64,000 bases of DNA from JAVKBW01 sp040222995 (GTDB lineage Bacteria; Pseudomonadota; Alphaproteobacteria; UBA8366; Aestuariispiraceae): assembly GCA_040222995.1 (NCBI GenBank), contig JAVKBW010000016.1, positions 1 through 64,000 of the forward strand, in the 5' to 3' direction. Each line of letters begins with the position of its first letter. Within the stretch, counting starts at the first letter, position 1. Shown here one piece after another: positions 23,296 through 30,004 of this stretch. The translations under genes were made by a program, and so were the position numbers. The notes beneath the pieces were generated by a model, which was not told the DNA's origin, ran no database searches, and was given only the letters and a program-made list of their open reading frames with translations.

Positions 23296-24549
23296 CTACA
23301 GGCCGAACCGGCTCGGCAAAAACGGCGTCGGATCAATGCCCGGTGTTTCGCCGCACATCATCTGCGCCAGCAATTCGCCGGTCGACGGGCCGGTCGAAAA
23401 ACCCAGATGCTGATGGCCGGTGGCGAGCCACAACCCGCGGCGCGCCATCGGGCCGATCGCCGGCAGGCAATCTGCAAAGGTCGGGCGGGCGCCGAACCAG
23501 TCCGGTGTGTTGGTGCGCTGGCCGATCGGCATCACCTGCCGGGCCAGGGGTTCAACCAGATCGAGTTGAACGGGCCCCATCGGTTCGTCCTGATCCATCA
23601 GATACACGCCGCTGGTAATGCGATAGCGCCCGGCCATTGGCGAAATGCCGTATCCGCCGTCAATATCATAGACCGGCCGTGTCAGGGCCGGCTTATCGCC
23701 GGGGATCACGAATTCGCGGTGGCTGCCGCGTTCATGCATCATCGGCAGTTTTATGCCGATCCCGCCTAACAGATTTCGTGACCACGGCCCCAGCGCCACG
23801 ACGACATTGTCTGCTTCGACAGGCCCGCTTTCCGTTTCGACAATCCAGCCGTCCGCCGTCTCGGCAAGGCTTTGAACGGAGGCCTGCCTGACCTGTCCGC
23901 CTAGTTTTTTCAACACGCCGGCATAGGCCTCGACCATGGCGCCGGGGTCATCGACGGTATCGGCATCCTTGACCCAGACGCCGCTTAGAAATTTTCCGGC
24001 AAGGGCCGGTTCTAGCTCGGCGATACGCGCGGCATCGACAACTTCGTGTTCGACATTGCAGCGCTTCATGATGGCGATTTTCTCTGCGAGTTTTGTGGGG
24101 GCAGATGCATCGCGGCACAAATGGAACCAGCCGTCACGGCGTACCCGTACTGTCTCGGCGGCCTCTTCGGACAAGGCCCGGTGGCGCTCCCGCCCCTTTT
24201 CCAGCAGGGGGTGCCAGGCGGCTGCGCGCCGGGATGCGCTGCCGCGGCGGGCGCCGGCAAGAAAGTTCAGAACCCAGCCGGGGTTTCGCAGCAGATAGGG
24301 AAGGCTGTAGCGAATATAGGTTGACCGGTTGCCGAGGATCTCGGGCATGTCCGCCCACAGGCCGGCATTGTTCATCGGCGTGTTCGACCCGACCGCGATG
24401 ATGCCGAGGTTCCCGTAGGAGGTTTCGCGGCCGGGTTCCCGTCGATCCAGTAACAGAACGGATTTACCGCGCCGGGCGAGTTCCAGCGCCGTACAGGTGC
24501 CGACAATGCCGGCGCCGAACACAACCGTTTCCACCCGTGTCTCGTTCAT
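23296..24549 (-). CDS. FAD-dependent amino acid oxidoreductase (DadA/DAO family)
   Basis: A 417-residue flavoprotein of the D-amino acid dehydrogenase/oxidase family. The N-terminal dinucleotide fold is GAGIVGTCTALELARRG (G12-G17 glycines), followed by the acidic strand end LLLDR and the FAD segment SYGNLGIIAVG. The C-terminal motif is GLWLATGHQHLGFSTGPSTG. A longer upstream reading is antisense to toxin 1 and is rejected; the chosen ATG has GAGGAT upstream. It lies opposite to the late operon between large terminase and toxin genes, so it needs its own promoter. Substrate is unknown (D-amino acid, glycine or sarcosine class). Confidence 0.88.
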   Translation of the reverse strand: MNETRVETVVFGAGIVGTCTALELARRGKSVLLLDRREPGRETSYGNLGIIAVGSNTPMNNAGLWADMPEILGNRSTYIRYSLPYLLRNPGWVLNFLAGARRGSASRRAAAWHPLLEKGRERHRALSEEAAETVRVRRDGWFHLCRDASAPTKLAEKIAIMKRCNVEHEVVDAARIAELEPALAGKFLSGVWVKDADTVDDPGAMVEAYAGVLKKLGGQVRQASVQSLAETADGWIVETESGPVEADNVVVALGPWSRNLLGGIGIKLPMMHERGSHREFVIPGDKPALTRPVYDIDGGYGISPMAGRYRITSGVYLMDQDEPMGPVQLDLVEPLARQVMPIGQRTNTPDWFGARPTFADCLPAIGPMARRGLWLATGHQHLGFSTGPSTGELLAQMMCGETPGIDPTPFLPSRFGL

Positions 24550-24600
24550 CAATATCCTCACCGTATTCCAGCCTTCATACAATTGAAGGAACGGACCAAC

Positions 24601-25060
24601 AAGGAAAGCAAAATGATATTTCAATGGCCGACCCAGACGCCGGAACCGCAGGGCCATTCCCGTCGGACCCGTCGCCGCCGAAGTGCGGAAAACAAGGCGA
24701 TGGGCGGTTATCTGAATCTTGACGGCACCTATAATGAAAGCTTCCAGAAGGCGATTGCCAACGATTCGTTGCCGCAACCGGTGAACCCGTTCGGCCGCCC
24801 GGTCTTGCCGAAACGCGAGGCCAATGCGCCGCGCTACGAGAAACTGGGCAAGCAGCTTCGCGACAACGCGCTGGTCAGAAAACGCATCCCCAAGGGTGAA
24901 GACGATTCGCTCGCCAACATCGTCGGCACGGATGAACAGGGCAGTGACATTCTCGTCCCGCGCAGTTTCGCACCGGTATGGGACGACGACATGGAAACGC
25001 TGCTCGGCCATATGGACTGGCAGAAGGGCATCGCCGTACCGCTGGGCCATGCCTTCCCCG
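24601..25060 (+). repeat. Direct repeat copy 1: ribosome-binding site and N-terminal module of toxin 1
   Basis: Imperfect direct repeat of about 460 bp shared with 26209-26670, including the AAGGAAAGCAAAATGAT start region. It holds long identical runs (for example around 24805-24836). It encodes the shared N-terminal module of the two toxins and offers homology for tip exchange. Confidence 0.8.
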
Positions 25061-25626
25061 GATCCGACGAGATGGTTGCCGCACAGGATATGGCGGCGGA
25101 AGACCCTGCCAGGGCGGGCGTGCAGATTGCCCAGGCGATACCGTTCCCGCCGCCGCCTTTGCCGCCGCCTGCGGTTCCCGGACAGCCGCCGAATGAAGGG
25201 GAACAATTTCCGCAAGGTCCCGGCACCATCCCGATGGAACAGGCGCAGCAGATTGAGAAATGGATTCTGGAACAAATCCCGGAATGGGAGGACATTCTTC
25301 CGCCTTACGGGTCAGGTGGATCGGAGGCACAGGATGAGCCGACCGGCACCTTCGTCGATAGACCTGACGACCCGGTCAGTGATACGATCCAGGAATCGCG
25401 CGATGCACGTAAAGGCGGTAAAAAGGCAACGGACAGCGGAAAGAACGATCCGCATGGCGACGGCGGCCGCGCCCTTGAGAAAGCCAGAAAGAGAGAAGAG
25501 GAACTCAAGCAAGCTATTGAGAATGCGCCTCGTAAGAGGGAGAGAAATAAGCTTAAACAAAAAAGAAAACGGATAAACAGAAGCGCCGAAAAGAAGAATA
25601 AAGGCGAAACGCACGGGCGAAAATGA
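24613..25626 (+). CDS. Phage-borne polymorphic toxin candidate 1 (shared N-terminal module, short basic tip)
   Basis: A 337-residue protein from the ATG after AAGGAAAGC. Residues 1-155 are a module shared with the 701-residue protein at 26221 (both start MIF and contain LPKREANAPRYE and MDWQKGIAVPLG). A proline-rich linker (PPPPLPPPAVPGQPP near 180) follows. The C-terminal 70 residues are Lys/Arg-rich, with PHGDGGRALEKARK (H281, D283, R286) and the ending KKNKGETHGRK. From memory, similar short basic tips occur at the ends of Rhs-type toxins, so an RNase or DNase activity is possible but unproven. The acidic gene 14 bp downstream is the likely immunity gene. Confidence 0.65.
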   Translation: MIFQWPTQTPEPQGHSRRTRRRRSAENKAMGGYLNLDGTYNESFQKAIANDSLPQPVNPFGRPVLPKREANAPRYEKLGKQLRDNALVRKRIPKGEDDSLANIVGTDEQGSDILVPRSFAPVWDDDMETLLGHMDWQKGIAVPLGHAFPGSDEMVAAQDMAAEDPARAGVQIAQAIPFPPPPLPPPAVPGQPPNEGEQFPQGPGTIPMEQAQQIEKWILEQIPEWEDILPPYGSGGSEAQDEPTGTFVDRPDDPVSDTIQESRDARKGGKKATDSGKNDPHGDGGRALEKARKREEELKQAIENAPRKRERNKLKQKRKRINRSAEKKNKGETHGRK

Positions 25627-25640
25627 AAGGGAACTAGATA

Positions 25641-26072
25641 ATGTCAATCGACACCACCTGGATACCGAAAAAATCGGTTGGCCCTATCCGGTTTGGCGAT
25701 CCGATCAGCAAGCATCTTGAAACAGGTCTGCTGACACCATCGGAATTCAATACCGACCATCCTGATGAACCAAGTTTTGAGGATGAAGATGACATACTAT
25801 CAGTGTACTTGGACGATACAGGAGTGATTGTCGCGTCCATTCTGACCGATGATGAACTTGTGTTCAACGATATCAATCTCGTAGGTTTGAAGTCGGGTGA
25901 ACTTGCGAGCACTCTTTCTCTTTCACCGGATGAAACCGAAGTAGAAGAGAATGTTGTCGATGAGGTCGACGAGACCATTCACTATTTTTATGAATTGGGA
26001 TTAATGGTTTGGCTTCGTGACGACCATGTTTACTCTGTTGCCGTAGATGATGGCGATTATGAAGACGACTAA
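25641..26072 (+). CDS. Probable immunity protein for toxin 1
   Basis: A 143-residue, very acidic cytoplasmic protein (FEDEDDILSVYLDDTG, ending DDGDYEDD) starting 14 bp after toxin 1 with AAAGGGAAC upstream. Its strand pattern, including an opening KKSVGPIRFGDPIS and the segment ELGLMVWLRDDHVYSV, recalls small immunity proteins found beside Rhs toxin tips. This is recollection, not a search result. The charge complements the basic toxin tip. Base composition is lower in G+C than the structural genes (29 of 60 at 25801-25860), as is common for toxin-immunity cassettes. A strong terminator follows. Confidence 0.65.
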   Translation: MSIDTTWIPKKSVGPIRFGDPISKHLETGLLTPSEFNTDHPDEPSFEDEDDILSVYLDDTGVIVASILTDDELVFNDINLVGLKSGELASTLSLSPDETEVEENVVDEVDETIHYFYELGLMVWLRDDHVYSVAVDDGDYEDD

Positions 26073-26161
26073 TTTCGCCGCGTAACGCGCCGGTTGGTTG
26101 CAACCTGCCATAATGCTTCCTGGCTAATGTCGGCGAACTTAACTTTCAATATTATGCACCG

Positions 26162-26187
26162 AAAAGGTGGCCTTCGGGCCGCCTTTT
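26162..26187 (+). terminator. Terminator between toxin-immunity cassette 1 and toxin 2
   Basis: An 11-bp stem (one G-T pair) AAAAGGTGGCC/GGCCGCCTTTT with a TTCG loop, followed by CTTTT. It separates the first toxin-immunity pair from the second toxin. Confidence 0.85.
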
Positions 26188-26208
26188 CTTTTGCCGAAAT
26201 GCAAATCT

Positions 26209-26670
26209 AAGGAAAGCAAAATGATCTTCCACTGGCCGGTGCTGACACCGGAACCACAAGGCCGTTCGCGCCGGGCCCGTCGCCGCCGAAGCGCGGAAGT
26301 CAAGGCGATTGGCGGTTATCTGAACATGGATGGTAGCTACAACGAATCCTATCAGAAAGCGATCGCCAACGATCCGTTGCCCCAGCCGAAAAACCCGCTC
26401 GGTCGGCCGGTTTTGCCGAAACGCGAGGCCAATGCGCCGCGCTATGAAACGCTTGGCAATCAGCTTCGTGACCACCGGACCGAATACAGACGCATCCCGA
26501 AAGGCGAGGACGATTCACTGGCCAACGTTATAGGCAAGGATTCCGACGGCAACGACATTTTTACCCCGCCTGGGTTCGTGCCGGTATGGGACGACGACAT
26601 GGAAACCGTTCTCGGCCATATGGACTGGCAGAAGGGGATCGCGGTGCCGCTGGGAAACCAGTTCCCTTCC
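26209..26670 (+). repeat. Direct repeat copy 2: ribosome-binding site and N-terminal module of toxin 2
   Basis: Partner of 24601-25060. Similarity begins just upstream of the ribosome-binding site and fades after the codons for MDWQKGIAVPLG. Beyond that point the two proteins are unrelated. Confidence 0.8.
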
Positions 26671-28326
26671 CCTGAGGTAATGGTTCGTGAGTTTGGGGTT
26701 GCTGTAAAGCCGGAGCCGATTTCCATTTCTCAAGAGGGTGAAACATCGGCAGCTCAAACCGTTCCGAGCGTAGGTGAAGCCAAACAGGATACGGCAGAAG
26801 AAACACAGCAGTCTGCGATATCAGATCCTGACCCGCAGAAGACGCAAAACCGCAGAACGATACCGGACCGGCCGGACCTGCGCGCCGGCGAAGATATCGC
26901 GATGTGGGAAGCACGAAAGAATCGGGAAGACCGCATCATCCAGTCCAATGCGCAGGATACCGTATTCGAACGGGGAAAAAGCGATTTCGACGCTCTAGCG
27001 GATACCGGTGAAGCAACGGTCAGGCAGGGGTCGGAATACACGGCGAAGATGGTGTTCGGCGAAAATGCGATCCTGTCCGATCTCGATTCCACGGGCGCGG
27101 CGCGCCTGGCGGGTGAGGCGGCGGAAGACCCGGCTCTCCTGGAAGCCTTGCGCCAGACGGCCGAGGGGTCGCTGGATCTCGACGAGATCGATGCGCGTCT
27201 GAATGACCTTCAGCAACTATCCCAAAGCTCATTTGCGCGAGCTGCACGCAGAAGAGGCAAGGACTATCTGGGTCCGGAACGCCGTGGCGAGCTGGAGCGA
27301 TTGACCATCCTGAAAGGTGTGGCGGAAGCGCAGGCTGACGGCGCGACGTCGGAAGAAGTCGGCCAGTTGCTGATCAACGGCTTCGCGCCCGACCGGTCGG
27401 AAGATATGGCCGTCGCACGGGAACTCTTTCTGGATATGCTTCCCATAATCGGGGAAATCCGCTCGGCCCGTGATGCTGTCGAGAATTTCGATGCGATGGT
27501 GAAGGCCATCGAAGCGGGCGACTGGGATGCTGCGGCCGAGGCAGGGTTATTTACGGCGCTCGGTGCTGCTGGCGCTGTCCCGTTGGTTGGCAGGATGACC
27601 AAGCTGGCCTTGCCGCTGCTGAAGCGCGGTCTCGTTGGAAAATTGATAGCACAGAACAGGCTCGCCAGATTCGAAAAGGAGTTTAACAATCCGAAGGTAA
27701 ATCCAGCGTTGAAGCAAGATACGCTGTTCGATGGCGTTAAGATCAATGTCGAACCCAAGGTGCTTGGATTGAAAATTAACGGCGGTGTAGGAGAGGCAGC
27801 GGAGAACGAAGTTATTCAAGATTTTGATAGAGCAGGTTTCGGACCTCAGACAAGTTTCGATAGTCGTGCTGCTAGAACAAAGAAAAACAGCAGAAGGCCT
27901 AGTCGGATCTATGATGGAGCAACGAGATATGGTGCTGAAAACTACAAGGGCTGGCTACTACGACCCGTGGATGATTCGAGCGGTACGGCAATTGAAGTTA
28001 AGAGCGGCGGTGGAACATTGAGCCTTGCACAAGCGGAGTTTGATAGCATTGTCAACGAGACCGGCTTGATGGCGGATGAATACCGGGACTTCGCAATAGG
28101 TAAAGTAAGAAATCTTCGTGTGAGGCTTGATCAAATATCCTATGATAATCTTAAAACGAGTATGACAAAAGTGCTCGATGACGCGGTTGAAAGAGGATAT
28201 CTGGATCGACAATCTGCCGATGTAGTTTTCAACCGTATCATGGCTGCGCAAAAAGCTAGTAGCGCAGATAATCCGATAACGTTACAGGCGGTGTTGACAG
28301 GATTACGGCCAGTCGACGAAGAGTAA
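26221..28326 (+). CDS. Phage-borne polymorphic toxin candidate 2 (shared N-terminal module, nuclease-like tip)
   Basis: A 701-residue protein. Residues 1-155 match toxin 1. A polar, helical middle leads to a pre-toxin-like hydrophobic region near 405-470 (LPIIGEIRSARDAVENF, then AGDWDAAAEAGLFTALGAAG). The tip, from about 515, fits a PD-(D/E)XK nuclease: helix glutamate E528 or E530, D565 (SRIYDGA), E592-V-K594 (AIEVKSGGG) and Q604 (LAQAEF). The tip is AT-richer than the neighbours (25 G+C of 60 at 28081-28140, against 42 of 60 at 30901-30960). The start is the ATG with the same leader as toxin 1; a start at 26167 lies inside the terminator. Confidence 0.75.
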   Translation: MIFHWPVLTPEPQGRSRRARRRRSAEVKAIGGYLNMDGSYNESYQKAIANDPLPQPKNPLGRPVLPKREANAPRYETLGNQLRDHRTEYRRIPKGEDDSLANVIGKDSDGNDIFTPPGFVPVWDDDMETVLGHMDWQKGIAVPLGNQFPSPEVMVREFGVAVKPEPISISQEGETSAAQTVPSVGEAKQDTAEETQQSAISDPDPQKTQNRRTIPDRPDLRAGEDIAMWEARKNREDRIIQSNAQDTVFERGKSDFDALADTGEATVRQGSEYTAKMVFGENAILSDLDSTGAARLAGEAAEDPALLEALRQTAEGSLDLDEIDARLNDLQQLSQSSFARAARRRGKDYLGPERRGELERLTILKGVAEAQADGATSEEVGQLLINGFAPDRSEDMAVARELFLDMLPIIGEIRSARDAVENFDAMVKAIEAGDWDAAAEAGLFTALGAAGAVPLVGRMTKLALPLLKRGLVGKLIAQNRLARFEKEFNNPKVNPALKQDTLFDGVKINVEPKVLGLKINGGVGEAAENEVIQDFDRAGFGPQTSFDSRAARTKKNSRRPSRIYDGATRYGAENYKGWLLRPVDDSSGTAIEVKSGGGTLSLAQAEFDSIVNETGLMADEYRDFAIGKVRNLRVRLDQISYDNLKTSMTKVLDDAVERGYLDRQSADVVFNRIMAAQKASSADNPITLQAVLTGLRPVDEE

Positions 28327-28341
28327 AGGGAATTGATAGCA

Positions 28342-29151
28342 CTACAGCTTTACGCCAAGAACATCTGCAACACGTTCCGCTCTGGCTGCATTTCGGCCAA
28401 AATACCTTTGCCAGTGCTGAACATCTGACTCGGTCGGTTTCTGAAACAGCCAGTGGAATTTGGGATAACGCTCCTTCGCGCGCGCCAGTAACATTTTCCG
28501 AACGGTCTCGTCGGGCTGGTTGGCCTGCTCTTTTCGGCGTCTCAGCTCGTCGATGGAAAACTGTCTATGGCCGCAGACCCACGCTTCCAGCAAAATATAG
28601 GTTTCATACGGTTTGACTTCGATTTTCGGTGCCACAAAAACACTCTCCTTCGACAACCGGGGCTCAAGGTAGGGCCATACAAAGTCACGCCAGTAGCGGT
28701 CGATCCGGTGCCCCAACGCTTCCAGATCGTGGCCTCTGGTCGCCCAGTGCTCCCGGCGGTCATAGCTTGTTTTCTGTCGTCGAAAGCAGGGCTCGATATT
28801 GTCAAACTTCGGAGAAGCGTTTCCCTTGTTCCTTTCGGCTACGTTGAACCCTCCTTCAATGTCAAAAGCACAATGCGTCCGGTATTTTGTCATGGCGAGC
28901 GGTCCGGAACATGGGCCTGCTTTTGGAAACGCGCGCTGGTACAGGTCATCGATTTCAGGAAGGTAGATTCCGGTTTCTTCACGAAACGTGCCGGGATCGT
29001 CACTGTATTCCGGGCCGAAAACGACCCGCCATTCGATGCCGTCGCCTTCGAGAACATAGTTCGTATCGGAGACGCGTCTGAACCCCTTACCTTCCAGCGT
29101 GGAGGCCAGGGCCGTCTGGAACACGATCTTCGCCGCTTCTGCTACCGCCAT
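28342..29151 (-). CDS. Hypothetical protein, candidate immunity factor for toxin 2
   Basis: A 269-residue soluble protein with no confident family. The N-terminal part (ASTLEGKGFRRVSDTNYVLE, then EWRVVFGPEYSDDPG) loosely resembles DUF4304-type proteins, which often occur in toxin neighbourhoods. It ends 15 bp from the end of toxin 2 on the opposite strand. If it is the immunity gene, the convergent arrangement would let it be expressed during lysogeny, independently of the late operon. No other gene next to toxin 2 can play that role. The link is inference from position. Confidence 0.5.
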   Translation of the reverse strand: MAVAEAAKIVFQTALASTLEGKGFRRVSDTNYVLEGDGIEWRVVFGPEYSDDPGTFREETGIYLPEIDDLYQRAFPKAGPCSGPLAMTKYRTHCAFDIEGGFNVAERNKGNASPKFDNIEPCFRRQKTSYDRREHWATRGHDLEALGHRIDRYWRDFVWPYLEPRLSKESVFVAPKIEVKPYETYILLEAWVCGHRQFSIDELRRRKEQANQPDETVRKMLLARAKERYPKFHWLFQKPTESDVQHWQRYFGRNAARAERVADVLGVKL

Positions 29152-29257
29152 CGATCCGTCGATCCTGCATAGAGAAGATCAATATTAACGGGTATCGCCC
29201 TGTCGATCAATTCAACTGTTGATCGGCTCTGCGAGAATTCAGTTACAGGACCATGCA

Positions 29258-29737
29258 ATGATTATCAGACCTGCGACGCCGGCGGATCTCGGCTTCTGCC
29301 ATGACTGCGCGCGTTTGTTTTCAGAAGAAACACAATATCCCGTCCTCTACGATGCGCAGACAAGTCAGCGCACCTTCTGGGCTTATATCAACGATCCCTT
29401 GCGCGACATTCTGATCGCCGAGGCCGACGGCATTCCGCTTGGCGGGGTCATGCTGGTCTGTTCGCACGAATTTTCCGAACGGCCCTTCTGTTACATCGTG
29501 AAACTGTTCGTTCTGCCGCTAGCGCGTGGCTCTACCGCCGGCCGTCTGCTGATGCAGGCGACGGCCGATTGGGCGGCGAAGGCGGGATGCAGTCATATTT
29601 TTGCAAATGCCGGCGCGTCGATATCCGCACGCCACGACAGCGTTGCCGGTAATCTTTACCGACGATGCGGATTTGCGGATGCCGGCGCCGCCTTTGTCAA
29701 AGCACTCGACCCGAACCAACCCGAAAGGATCAACTAA
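29258..29737 (+). CDS. GNAT-family N-acetyltransferase
   Basis: A 159-residue acetyl-CoA-dependent acyltransferase of the GNAT fold. It has an N-terminal MIIRPATPADLGFC, central strand FCYIVKLFVLPLARGSTAG forming the acetyl-CoA pyrophosphate-binding turn, and a C-terminal NLYRRCGFADAG. AGGA lies seven bases before the ATG. Its stop directly abuts the next small gene. GNAT genes are often found near podoviral portal genes; the substrate is unknown. Confidence 0.85.
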   Translation: MIIRPATPADLGFCHDCARLFSEETQYPVLYDAQTSQRTFWAYINDPLRDILIAEADGIPLGGVMLVCSHEFSERPFCYIVKLFVLPLARGSTAGRLLMQATADWAAKAGCSHIFANAGASISARHDSVAGNLYRRCGFADAGAAFVKALDPNQPERIN

Positions 29738-30001
29738 ATGGGATTTTTCGCACCTTCGGCGCCACCGCCACCACCGCCCCTGCCGCCGCTTCCCGATATC
29801 GATGACGAGGAACGACAGAACGCGAAGGAAGACGCGGCAAAAGCCGCGCGCCGCCGCAGGGGCCTGAGCAGCACGGTATTGACCGGCGGGCTGGGCGTTG
29901 TCGGCGCCTCCAATTCGAAAAAACCGACCCTGCTCGGCCAGATCGGCGGGCAGAACGGGTCCACCTCATCCGCTTCCGGCGGCTTTTCCGGCGGAGGCTG
30001 A
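29738..30001 (+). CDS. Small Pro/Gly-rich phage protein
   Basis: An 87-residue protein with a proline run at residues 8-17 and a Gly/Ser-rich end (STSSASGGFSGGG), separated by a charged helix. The ATG follows the GNAT stop codon directly. Similar short proteins precede the portal gene in related phage layouts. Function is unknown; a virion-associated linker or connector factor is possible. Confidence 0.6.
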   Translation: MGFFAPSAPPPPPPLPPLPDIDDEERQNAKEDAAKAARRRRGLSSTVLTGGLGVVGASNSKKPTLLGQIGGQNGSTSSASGGFSGGG

Positions 30002-30004
30002 CCG

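Noticed and set aside
24550..25275. A 659-aa minus-strand reading that extends the FAD oxidoreductase upstream
   Set aside because: The extra 242 residues are antisense to toxin 1, show no domain, and the ATG at 24549 has a good GAGGAT site and begins just before the Rossmann fold.
26167..26220. Earlier start for toxin 2 at 26167
   Set aside because: It lies inside an intrinsic terminator, and the similarity to toxin 1 including the ribosome-binding site begins at 26209.
24613..28326. Calling the toxins MuF proteins
   Set aside because: The shared N-terminal module shows no similarity that I can see to the MuF capsid-morphogenesis domain and is not coupled to the portal gene.
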